Source: Oscillospiraceae bacterium (GTDB lineage: Bacteria; Bacillota; Clostridia; Monoglobales; Monoglobaceae). From it: a DNA stretch of 51,725 bases. The translations under genes and the position numbers were made by a program. Under the pieces are notes generated by a model. It worked only from the letters and a program-made list of their open reading frames with translations, ran no database searches and had not been told where the DNA came from. The stretch covers positions 1 to 51,725 of the forward strand of contig SVKF01000012.1 in the NCBI GenBank assembly GCA_015068605.1, written 5' to 3'. Within the stretch, counting starts at the first letter, position 1. Every line of letters begins with the position of its first letter. Positions 27,148 through 34,855 of this stretch are shown here, piece after piece.

Positions 27148-27176
27148 ATAATACACTATTTTACAGTATATCACAA
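27148..27176 (-). promoter_or_regulatory. Promoter of the kinase-FHA-ABC operon
   Basis: On the minus strand, TTGTGA (27176-27171), 17 nt, then TATTAT (27153-27148) lie about 55 nt before the kinase start. The region is very A/T-rich, so alternative -10 sequences exist. Confidence 0.5.
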
Positions 27177-27218
27177 TATAATAAAAAAATCAAGAAAATA
27201 ATAAAATTATAAATAAAC

Positions 27219-27252
27219 AGGCTGCAGCAACTATCTATTTTGCTACAGCCTC
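27219..27252 (-). terminator. Terminator of the aspS-gatC/gatA/gatB operon
   Basis: On the minus strand the stem gaggctgtagcaa / ttgctgcagcct, with loop bases between, is followed by gtttattta. One arm (attttgctacagcctc on the plus strand) is identical over 16 nt to the terminator at 94-131. Confidence 0.75.
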
Positions 27253-27261
27253 AATTTAACT

Positions 27262-28680
27262 TTATTTCATTTTTTCTTCAAGAATTGTTTTGATAACAGC
27301 GGGGTCGCCTGCACCCTTGAGCTCTTTCATACAAGCTCCGAACAGTGCCTGAAGTGCCTTAACCTTACCGTTTCTGAAATCTTCAACAGCTTGATTATTC
27401 TCGCTTATTACCTTGTCGATAACTGATTCAATGGCTGATGCATCAAACTTTTTATCAAGTCCCTGCTCCTTGCAGTAAGCAATCGGGTCAACATCATTTT
27501 CGATAACAGCAATAAGTATTTTCTTACCTGCGTTTCTGTTAATATCGCCTTTGTCAACCATATTTGTAACCGCAAAAAGCTTTTCAGGAGTTATTGTCAG
27601 GTCGTTTAATGTTTTTCCGTCTTTACGGAGAATTCCTGCACAATCGGTCAAAATCCATGCCGCACCGTCTTTTGCGTTACAACCCATTGAAACAATATCG
27701 TCTAAAAGCTTGCTGATTTTGTGGTTGGAAATAAGCATATCGATTTCCTTGTCGGAAATTCCTGCAAGACGGTAATCCTCAGCCTTTTCGTCAACCGCAA
27801 CCGGTTTATTTGCCTTGATTTTCTCAAGCCATTCGTCGTCAATGATGATAGGCATAAGATTTGCGTCAGGGAAATAGCGATAATCCGCCTCGGTTTCCTT
27901 ATTACGCATAGCAAATGTTTTACCACTCACATCATCAAATCGTCTTGTTTCCTGAACAAGCTCTTCCGTCTCAAATTCAAGAGCGTCCATGTGGCGCTGT
28001 GCCTCATATTTTATTGCCTTTTCGATTGCCTCAAAGGAGCTCATATTTTTAATTTCGGTACGAACTCCGAATTCTTCGCTTCCCTCGGGGCGAACTGAAA
28101 TGTTTACATCGCAACGCATTGCGCCTTCTTCACATTCGGAAATTCCGCCCAAACGGAACATTGACTTGAGTTTATTAAGATAAGTAACAACCTCTTCTGC
28201 ACTGCGGAAATCAGGTTGTGTAACAATTTCGATAAGAGGAACGCTTGTTCGGTTAAAGTCAACATAAGAAACCTTACCGCCGTGAACAAGCTTACCTGCG
28301 TCCTCTTCCATATGAATTTGCTTAATTCTGATATCACGGCTTCCCGATGATGTTTTAAGAGTAACCACACCGTCTGTACAAATCGGGTGATTAAGCTGTG
28401 TAATCTGATAAGCGCATGGAAGGTCGGGGTAGTAATAATTTTTCTTATCAAAAGTTGTGTATCTGTTTATGTTACAGTTAAGCATAAGTCCGGCAGTAAC
28501 AGCAAGTTCAACAACCTTTTTATTCATAACAGGAAGCATACCGGGCATACCGCTGCAGGCAGGGCATACGCAGTCATTTGGTTCTTTTGCGGAAGAGTGC
28601 CCACCGCAGGAACAGAAAATTTTTGAATTTGTTTCAAGCTCAACATGAGTTTCAAGACCGATAACTAATTCATAATTCAT
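27262..28680 (-). CDS. gatB: Asp-tRNA(Asn)/Glu-tRNA(Gln) amidotransferase subunit B
   Basis: A 472-residue GatB with typical motifs: 'E-L-V-I-G-L-E-T-H-V-E-L' at the N-terminus, a Cys-rich zinc site ('C-S-C-G-G' ... 'C-V-C-P-A-C-S-G-M-P-G'), 'Y-Y-P-D-L-P', 'E-D-A-G-K-L-V-H', 'R-C-D-V-N-I-S-V-R' and 'T-E-I-K-N-M-S-S-F'. The C-terminal helical YqeY-like tRNA-binding domain is present ('N-R-N-A-G-K-K-I-L'). ATG 28680, with GGAGGG upstream, is the proper start; the frame extends further only by chance. GatB phosphorylates misacylated tRNA and transfers ammonia to it. The gene starts one base after the gatA stop codon, so the two are coupled. Confidence 0.97.
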   Translation of the reverse strand: MNYELVIGLETHVELETNSKIFCSCGGHSSAKEPNDCVCPACSGMPGMLPVMNKKVVELAVTAGLMLNCNINRYTTFDKKNYYYPDLPCAYQITQLNHPICTDGVVTLKTSSGSRDIRIKQIHMEEDAGKLVHGGKVSYVDFNRTSVPLIEIVTQPDFRSAEEVVTYLNKLKSMFRLGGISECEEGAMRCDVNISVRPEGSEEFGVRTEIKNMSSFEAIEKAIKYEAQRHMDALEFETEELVQETRRFDDVSGKTFAMRNKETEADYRYFPDANLMPIIIDDEWLEKIKANKPVAVDEKAEDYRLAGISDKEIDMLISNHKISKLLDDIVSMGCNAKDGAAWILTDCAGILRKDGKTLNDLTITPEKLFAVTNMVDKGDINRNAGKKILIAVIENDVDPIAYCKEQGLDKKFDASAIESVIDKVISENNQAVEDFRNGKVKALQALFGACMKELKGAGDPAVIKTILEEKMK

Positions 28681-28681
28681 A

Positions 28682-29860
28682 TTATTTGCCCTCCTTTTCA
28701 ACGGAATTTGCAAGGCTTAACAAAGTACTTTCGCCAAAATGCTTACTCATAAGCTGAATTCCTCCGCAAACAAGTGCAGGAATACCGATAAGGTTTGCGA
28801 GTGAGGTAAACACGCTTTCTTCAAATACTTTGCCGAATGCCTCGTGGATATCATATTTTTCGTAAACTGTTTTACTGCAAGCAGGAGTTAAAACTGCATC
28901 ATAGCTTTCCATAAGCTTTTCAAACTTTTCAGCAATAACCCGACGCACTTTAAGTGATTTATCGTAGCAATCCGCATATCTGTTTTTAGATAAAACATCG
29001 GAGCCATAGAGGATAACCGCCTTTGTGAGGAAGTTAAAGCCCTCTGTTCTTGAATTGACATAAAGCTCGTCAATGTTTTTATATTCCGTTGCTCTGTGTC
29101 CATATTTAACACCGTCATAACGGGAAACATTGTTGCAGGTTTCAGCAGTCATAAGAATCTGCCATGCCATATTTGCTGTTTCAAAGATGTCAACGGAAAT
29201 TTCCTCAACAATAACACCGCTTTTGCGGAGGGTGTCTGCATATGCATTGACTTTTGCTTTTGTTTCATCGTCAGCTTTCTCCATAAGCTCTTTAACGATA
29301 CAAACTTTTTTACCGGAAGCATCTGTGATACTGTAATCGTAAGATAAGTTTTTAAGGCTTGTTCCGTCTTTTTCGTCATGACCTGAAATAACACTCATAA
29401 TTTCAGCAATTTCCGCTGCATTTTCAGCATAAACTCCAAGCTGTTCGCCCGATGCCGCACAGGAGATAATTCCGTAACGAGAAACTGTTCCGTAGGTTGG
29501 CTTTAAAAAGTCAACTTCCGACAGAGCGGCACATCGTCTTGTTGCACCGTTCATATCAACTCCCAAAGCGGCTTTAACCTCACCGGAGGCAACAAGCTCC
29601 GAAGCAGCTCCTTTTAAAGTGTCCTCTTTTTCGGAATAGTAGGAAAATTCGCCGACTAAATCAAGTCCGAATTCGCCAACATGGGTCTTTCCTGCAATTT
29701 TGTATCCCTTATTTTCAAGGCGAGTAACAGCTTCAGCGCTGAATAAAGGCTTGAAACCCTCAAGGATTTTAGAGCCTGCGGAAGAAACCGCATCTTTAAC
29801 TAAAATCGTATCATCGACAGCAATGTTACCGTTATCAAATTTAACTGTATAATATTTCAT
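28682..29860 (-). CDS. gatA: Shortened GatA-like amidase-family subunit lacking catalytic serines
   Basis: 392 residues, versus about 485 for normal GatA. ATG 29860, with GAGGTG upstream, is the start. Clear GatA segments remain: 'F-L-K-P-T-Y-G-T-V-S-R-Y-G-I' (118-131), 'V-S-R-Y-D-G-V-K-Y-G-H-R' and 'S-R-T-E-G-F-N'. The first ~55 residues of GatA are missing. The amidase triad is mostly gone: Lys is kept (K22 in 'V-K-D-A-V'), the Ser-rich 'G-G-S-S-G-G-S' loop reads 'D-T-L-K-G-A-A' (80-86), and the nucleophile motif 'D-T-G-G-S' reads 'D-M-N-G-A' (102-106). Glutaminase activity is therefore unlikely. Its place between the aspS-gatC fusion and gatB suggests a structural or altered role. Confidence 0.85.
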   Translation of the reverse strand: MKYYTVKFDNGNIAVDDTILVKDAVSSAGSKILEGFKPLFSAEAVTRLENKGYKIAGKTHVGEFGLDLVGEFSYYSEKEDTLKGAASELVASGEVKAALGVDMNGATRRCAALSEVDFLKPTYGTVSRYGIISCAASGEQLGVYAENAAEIAEIMSVISGHDEKDGTSLKNLSYDYSITDASGKKVCIVKELMEKADDETKAKVNAYADTLRKSGVIVEEISVDIFETANMAWQILMTAETCNNVSRYDGVKYGHRATEYKNIDELYVNSRTEGFNFLTKAVILYGSDVLSKNRYADCYDKSLKVRRVIAEKFEKLMESYDAVLTPACSKTVYEKYDIHEAFGKVFEESVFTSLANLIGIPALVCGGIQLMSKHFGESTLLSLANSVEKEGK

Positions 29861-29871
29861 ATCTTCGCACC

Positions 29872-31947
29872 TCACTTTACAAGTCTCGGAACCTGCCAGC
29901 TATCTTCACTTCGTTCAGGAGCGCCCTCTAAAAGGCTTTCTCTTGAGAACTGCTGATTGCGGACATCTTCACGCAAAACATTTGTCATAGGCATAACATG
30001 AACCATAGGCTCAACATTTTCTGTATCTGTATTTTTAAGAATTTGCTCTTTCTCGTTCATAGATTTGAATATATCTTGAACAATGGTTTCTTCCTCGTCG
30101 GTAAGCGCAATCTGGTTAAGCTGCTGTGCATTTGAGAAAGTGGAACGCTTTCCTGCTGTCTGTCTGGAGGTTGCTGTTCCGGCACTGCGCTGTGCTAAAG
30201 CGCTTCCGCTACCTAAAAGGTGAACATCTTCAAGCTGCTGATTTGTAACTTCGCTTGGTGCACCGAGAAGCAAATCCTGCGCGTTTCCGTTGAGAGGGAA
30301 TGCGATAACATCAAGGATTTTTTCTTCGTCAGTTAAAAGCATAACCATACGGTCAATGCCCGGTGCCATACCTGCGTGTGGTGGAGCACCATACTGGAAT
30401 GCAGTATACAGAGCGTTAAAACGCTTTTTAAGCTCTTCCTCGGGATAGCCGGCAATTTCAAATGCCTTTTTCATAATATCAATATCGTGGTTACGAACAG
30501 CACCGGACGCAAGCTCAATTCCGTTACCAACAAGGTCATACTGATAAGCCAAAACCTCTGTCGGGTCCTTTGTTAAAAGTGCTTCCATTCCGCCTTGAGG
30601 CATAGAGAATGGGTTGTGAGTAAAGATTGTTTCTCCTGTTTCTTCGTCGATTTCATACATAGGAAAGTCAACAACAAAACAGAATTCAAATGAATCGTCT
30701 TTTATAAGATTAAGCTGTTCTTCCTTAGCAAGCCATGTTCTGATATGTCCTGCCTTTTTCTCTGTGTCATTTTTCTTGTCATCACAGATAAAGAACAGAG
30801 TTTCGCCATCTTTAACACCTGTAATGTTGATGATTTCAGCCTTTTTCTCATCACTTAAGAATTTGGCAATAGGTCCTGCAAAGCCGTCCTCTTTAAGAGT
30901 TATATAACCAAGACCGCCGAGACCAACCTCGGGAGATGTGGCAAACTTCAAAGAGTCTTCAAAGAATTTTTTGGACTTACCCTGACAAGGTGCAACAATA
31001 CCGCGAACAGGCTTACCCTTAAATGCAGGGAAATCAACCTCTGCAAAGAAATCCGTAAGGTCACAGATTATAAGTGGGTTGCGGAGGTCAGGCTTATCTG
31101 AACCGTAATACATCATAGCATCAGCATAGGTGATGCGACGGAAAGGCTTCGGAGAAATTTTCTTGTCGGAGAATTTCTTGAAGGTGTCATAAATAACATC
31201 TTCACAAACATCCAAAACTTCTTCCTGAGTTGCAAAAGCCATTTCAAAGTCAAGCTGATAAAACTCACCCGGCGAACGGTCAGCGCGGGCATCCTCGTCA
31301 CGGAAGCAAGGCGCAACCTGGAAATATCTGTCAAAGCCCGAAACCATAAGAAGCTGTTTAAACTGCTGTGGAGCTTGAGGAAGAGCGTAGAACTTGCCCG
31401 GATGCTTACGGCTCGGAACTAAAAAGTCACGAGCACCCTCGGGGGATGATGCAGTAAGAATAGGAGTCTGCATATCGAGAAATCCCTTGTCCTCCATTTT
31501 ATTTCTCAAATGACGGATAATCTGCGAACGCTTAACGAGATTATCGTGGTTTTTAGGATTACGAAGGTCAAGATAACGGTATTTTAAACGAAGTTCGTCC
31601 TTGCTCTGTCTTGAAGCACGAACATCAAATGGGAGCATATTCCGGCTCTTTCCCAAAATCTGGAGCGAGTCTGCCATAAGCTCAACTCCGCCTGTTGCGA
31701 TTTTGTCGTTAACGGTTTCAGCATCACGCTTTTCGACAACTCCGCTTACAGAAATAACTGTTTCACGATTAACATCTTTGATAAGTTTTTCGTCGTGAAT
31801 AACAACCTGCGTAACGCCGGTGTAGTCACGAAGGTCAATAAAAATAACACCGCCGTGGTCACGGACAACATCAACCCAGCCGGCAAGCTGAACTGTTTTG
31901 CCGATATGCTCGTCACGAATGTCATTACAATATAGTGTCCTGTACAT
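29872..31947 (-). CDS. aspS: Aspartyl-tRNA synthetase fused to GatC (AspRS-GatC)
   Basis: 691 residues. ATG 31947 has AGGAGG 7 nt upstream. Residues 1-~580 are a bacterial-type AspRS: OB-fold anticodon-binding domain, class II motifs ('F-R-D-E-D-A-R-A-D-R' and 'G-I-D-R') and the GAD insertion. A ~35-residue Ser/Gln/Ala linker leads to a C-terminal GatC domain (~612-691: 'L-T-D-E-E', 'T-D-T-E-N-V-E-P-M-V-H', 'L-R-E-D-V', 'V-P-R-L-V'). H31 in 'R-D-H-G-G' is the residue associated with non-discriminating AspRS; discriminating enzymes such as E. coli's have Leu. The protein thus likely charges both tRNA(Asp) and tRNA(Asn) and tethers the amidotransferase. The gene is regulated by a T-box. Confidence 0.92.
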   Translation of the reverse strand: MYRTLYCNDIRDEHIGKTVQLAGWVDVVRDHGGVIFIDLRDYTGVTQVVIHDEKLIKDVNRETVISVSGVVEKRDAETVNDKIATGGVELMADSLQILGKSRNMLPFDVRASRQSKDELRLKYRYLDLRNPKNHDNLVKRSQIIRHLRNKMEDKGFLDMQTPILTASSPEGARDFLVPSRKHPGKFYALPQAPQQFKQLLMVSGFDRYFQVAPCFRDEDARADRSPGEFYQLDFEMAFATQEEVLDVCEDVIYDTFKKFSDKKISPKPFRRITYADAMMYYGSDKPDLRNPLIICDLTDFFAEVDFPAFKGKPVRGIVAPCQGKSKKFFEDSLKFATSPEVGLGGLGYITLKEDGFAGPIAKFLSDEKKAEIINITGVKDGETLFFICDDKKNDTEKKAGHIRTWLAKEEQLNLIKDDSFEFCFVVDFPMYEIDEETGETIFTHNPFSMPQGGMEALLTKDPTEVLAYQYDLVGNGIELASGAVRNHDIDIMKKAFEIAGYPEEELKKRFNALYTAFQYGAPPHAGMAPGIDRMVMLLTDEEKILDVIAFPLNGNAQDLLLGAPSEVTNQQLEDVHLLGSGSALAQRSAGTATSRQTAGKRSTFSNAQQLNQIALTDEEETIVQDIFKSMNEKEQILKNTDTENVEPMVHVMPMTNVLREDVRNQQFSRESLLEGAPERSEDSWQVPRLVK

Positions 31948-31964
31948 ACTTATACCTCCTGAAT

Positions 31965-32182
31965 TTTTAAAAATAAAAGCCCCGGGAATATTCGATGATA
32001 TTCCCGGGACGAGTAAACAAAAATTAACCCGCGGTGCCACCCGCATTGACACAATAAGTGCCCTCTTTTTATATTAAGTTTTGAAAAACGGAGTGTTCCC
32101 AAGCTTACTACTCATCTCAAATGCGCTTCCAGTCCATGACGCATTCTCCCTATCAGACTTTCCACAAAAGCCGAGTCTCCGC
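31965..32182 (-). promoter_or_regulatory. T-box riboswitch leader of aspS-gatC
   Basis: On the minus strand the leader starts near 32182. A first stem closes with cggag/ctccg, and the conserved T-box GGGTGGCACCGCGGG follows (32042-32028), then a terminator with an 11-bp stem, cccgggaatat/atattcccggg (32008-31981), and a T-rich tail. Uncharged tRNA pairing with the T-box would prevent termination. The specifier codon is not certain. A possible AAC (Asn) lies at 32097-32095 on the 3' side of stem I, but GAC triplets (Asp) also occur. Confidence 0.9.
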
Positions 32183-32187
32183 TAAAT

Positions 32188-32216
32188 ATTATAGCAAAAC
32201 AAATTGAATTTGTCAA
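32188..32216 (-). promoter_or_regulatory. Promoter of the T-box/aspS operon
   Basis: A perfect TTGACA (32216-32211), 17-nt spacer and perfect TATAAT (32193-32188) on the minus strand, just before the T-box leader. Confidence 0.9.
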
Positions 32217-32262
32217 CATTATTTTACTAATAAAAATTAAAAATATTCATATTCAATAAGAC

Positions 32263-32291
32263 TTGCAGAATTTTCAACTTTATGATATAAT
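32263..32291 (+). promoter_or_regulatory. Promoter of the ABC-F gene
   Basis: TTGCAG (32263-32268), 17 nt, TATAAT (32286-32291), 35 nt before the start codon. It diverges from the aspS promoter. Confidence 0.75.
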
Positions 32292-32326
32292 GAAGCAACT
32301 GAAAAAAATAAAACAGGAGATAGATA

Positions 32327-33880
32327 ATGAGTATTTTAAATGCAGAGAATATAACACATAGCTTTGGGGGCAGACAGATACTGGAGGATGCCAGCTTCAG
32401 ATTGCTCAAAGGGGAACACATAGGTTTAATCGGTGCAAACGGCGAGGGAAAGTCGACTTTTCTTAAGATTATAACAGGAGAGCTGACTCCCGAAAACGGT
32501 AAGGTTGAATGGTGCAGGCGTATAACTTATGGGTATCTTGACCAGTATTCGAGCCTTGAAAAAGGCAAAACCATAATGGATGTTTTAAGAGGTGCTTTTT
32601 CTCACCTTTCAGAGCTTGAGGCGGAAATGATAAGTATTTACGATAAAATGGGCGATGCGACAGAGGAAGAAATGGCGAGCATGATGGAAGATGTTGGGGA
32701 ATTGCAGGAAATTCTCGACTCTTCAGGGTATTATACTATTGATACGAAAATTTCTGAATATGCCAACGGGTTAGGTCTTGGCGAAATCGGTCTTGACAGA
32801 GATGTATCGGAGCTTTCCGGAGGTCAAAGAGCGAAGGTGCTTTTAACTAAGGTGTTGCTTGAAAATCCTATGATTTTAATTCTCGACGAGCCCACTAACT
32901 TCCTTGACGAAAACCATATAAACTGGCTGACTAATTTCTTGCAGAATTATGAAAATGCCTTTATTTTGGTGTCTCACGATATGCCGTTTTTAACAGCCGT
33001 GACAAATGTTATATATCACCTTGAAAATACTGTGCTGACAAGATATAAAGGTACTTATGAAGACTTTTTGAGAATGTATGAGCTGAAAAAACAACAGGTT
33101 GAGCAGGCTTATAAAAAGCAGCAGAAAAAGATTGCGGATTTGGAGGATTTTGTTGCGAGAAATAAAGCCAGAGCCGCCACGGCAACTTTGGCAAGGTCAA
33201 GGCAAAAAGAACTTGACAAGATGGAGAGAATCAATATTGCCCCCGAAAAAATCAAGCCGTCGTTTTCCTTTAAAAATGACAGAGCACCGGGCAGGGTGGT
33301 TATTTCCGCAAAGGATATGGTTATTGGCTATGATTCTCCTCTTACAAAGAAAGTGGATTTGGTTATTGAGCGAAACAGAAAGATTGCGATTCGTGGTGTG
33401 AATGGTTTAGGAAAATCTACGCTTCTTAAAAGTTTGCTGAAAATGATACCAACCCTTGAAGGTGAAATTCAGCACGACCAGTTTATAAATGTCGGGTATT
33501 TTGAGCAGGAGGAGAGTGCATCGGACAAAACCGCTCTTCAGGAATTTTGGGATGAGTTTCCGTCTCTTACGAATGCGGAAGCAAGAGCGGCACTTGCCCG
33601 TTGTGGACTTACGACGGAGCATATAACCACACAGATGCGTGTTTTATCCGGTGGAGAAAATGCAAAGGTTAGACTATGCAAAATAATGCAAAATCCTGTT
33701 AATGTCCTTGTACTTGACGAGCCAACTAACCACCTTGATGTGGCGGCGAAGGAAGAACTTGCGAAAGCTATTAAAGAGTTTAAAGGAACAGTTTTATTGG
33801 TTTGCCACGAAAGTGAGTTTTATACAGGTATCGTTGACGAAATATGGGATGTTTCAGAGTGGAGCACGAAAATAGTTTAA
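32327..33880 (+). CDS. ABC-F family ATPase (translation factor type)
   Basis: 517 residues with two ABC domains and no membrane segment. The first domain has Walker A 'G-A-N-G-E-G-K-S-T', signature 'L-S-G-G-Q-R-A' and Walker B 'L-I-L-D-E-P-T-N-F-L-D'. A charged linker of about 75 residues ('E-Q-A-Y-K-K-Q-Q-K-K-I-A-D-L') is the P-site tRNA interaction motif region. The second domain has 'G-V-N-G-L-G-K-S-T', 'L-S-G-G-E-N-A-K' and 'L-V-L-D-E-P-T-N-H-L-D'. Architecture and motifs match YkpA/YbiT-like ABC-F proteins, which act on the ribosome. Antibiotic resistance is possible for ABC-F proteins but there is no specific sign of it here. RBS CAGGAG precedes the start. Confidence 0.93.
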   Translation: MSILNAENITHSFGGRQILEDASFRLLKGEHIGLIGANGEGKSTFLKIITGELTPENGKVEWCRRITYGYLDQYSSLEKGKTIMDVLRGAFSHLSELEAEMISIYDKMGDATEEEMASMMEDVGELQEILDSSGYYTIDTKISEYANGLGLGEIGLDRDVSELSGGQRAKVLLTKVLLENPMILILDEPTNFLDENHINWLTNFLQNYENAFILVSHDMPFLTAVTNVIYHLENTVLTRYKGTYEDFLRMYELKKQQVEQAYKKQQKKIADLEDFVARNKARAATATLARSRQKELDKMERINIAPEKIKPSFSFKNDRAPGRVVISAKDMVIGYDSPLTKKVDLVIERNRKIAIRGVNGLGKSTLLKSLLKMIPTLEGEIQHDQFINVGYFEQEESASDKTALQEFWDEFPSLTNAEARAALARCGLTTEHITTQMRVLSGGENAKVRLCKIMQNPVNVLVLDEPTNHLDVAAKEELAKAIKEFKGTVLLVCHESEFYTGIVDEIWDVSEWSTKIV

Positions 33881-33907
33881 ATTGCATTATAAATCGGAGT
33901 TGAAAAT

Positions 33908-34855
33908 ATGAAGAAAATCAGATATGTCTTGATTGCCTTAATGATTGGCTGCCTTATTTTCTGTTTTTGGTTAATAAGCAATAAAAACAACAAATACGAA
34001 AAGCAGGAATTTATTATGGACACAACCTGCAGCATAACTCTTTACGGAAAAGAATGTGAGGCGGCAGGAAATGCGATTTTTGATGAAATCAGACGAATTG
34101 ACTCACTTATGAATATGCACGATGAGAAATCCGAAATAAGTCGTATAAACAGGGCGAAGGCAAATGAAAAAATAAAGGTCAGCAATGACACATATTATGT
34201 TCTTAAAACTGCTCTTGAAATATGCAGGGAGAGTGACGGGGCTTTTGATATAACTATAGCACCGGTCACAAGCCTTTGGGACTTTAAGAGTGGCAAGGCG
34301 GAAATTCCATCAGAGGAAAGTATAAAAAATGCACTTTTGTGTGTGGGGTATTATAATATTGTTCTTGACGGAAATAATACGGTATATAAGCTCAAGGATG
34401 AAAGTTGTATTGATTTAGGGGCGGCGGCTAAGGGTTATGCAGGAGATAAGGCTTTGGAGGTTGCGAAAAAGTACAGCCTGACAGGCGGAATAATTGACCT
34501 TGGTGGAAATATACTGTGTTTCGGGGAAAATCCGACCGGAGATAACGGAAAATGGAAGGTTGGAATTCAAACGCCATTTAAGCAGACGGGAACATATGAA
34601 AAAATAATTGAGATTGATAACAAAACCGTTGTGACAAGCGGAACATATCAAAGATATTTTGAAAAATCGGGTAAGATTTATCATCATATTATAGACCCCG
34701 AAACGGGTTATCCTTCCCGTCAGAAATATAACAGCGTAACCATCGTAGCGGATAGCTCTCTTAAGGCTGATTGCCTTGCGACAGCGATTTTTGTTATGGG
34801 AGAAAAAGGAAAAAATCTTGCAAAAAAATATAATGGAGATGTTTATATTGAATAA
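33908..34855 (+). CDS. apbE: ApbE-family FAD:protein FMN transferase
   Basis: 315 residues with an N-terminal hydrophobic segment (~5-24), giving a membrane-anchored extracytoplasmic enzyme. The ApbE core is clear: 'M-D-T-T-C-S-I-T-L-Y-G', 'D-G-A-F-D-I-T-I-A-P-V', 'L-G-A-A-A-K-G-Y-A-G-D', 'G-G-I-I-D-L-G-G-N' and 'H-H-I-I-D-P-E-T-G-Y-P'. The last motif is the usual signature near the Mg/FAD site. ApbE proteins attach FMN to Thr/Ser of Rnf/Nqr subunits or surface reductases; no target gene is in this window. It begins 27 nt after the ABC-F gene, and its stop overlaps the next gene. Confidence 0.93.
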   Translation: MKKIRYVLIALMIGCLIFCFWLISNKNNKYEKQEFIMDTTCSITLYGKECEAAGNAIFDEIRRIDSLMNMHDEKSEISRINRAKANEKIKVSNDTYYVLKTALEICRESDGAFDITIAPVTSLWDFKSGKAEIPSEESIKNALLCVGYYNIVLDGNNTVYKLKDESCIDLGAAAKGYAGDKALEVAKKYSLTGGIIDLGGNILCFGENPTGDNGKWKVGIQTPFKQTGTYEKIIEIDNKTVVTSGTYQRYFEKSGKIYHHIIDPETGYPSRQKYNSVTIVADSSLKADCLATAIFVMGEKGKNLAKKYNGDVYIE

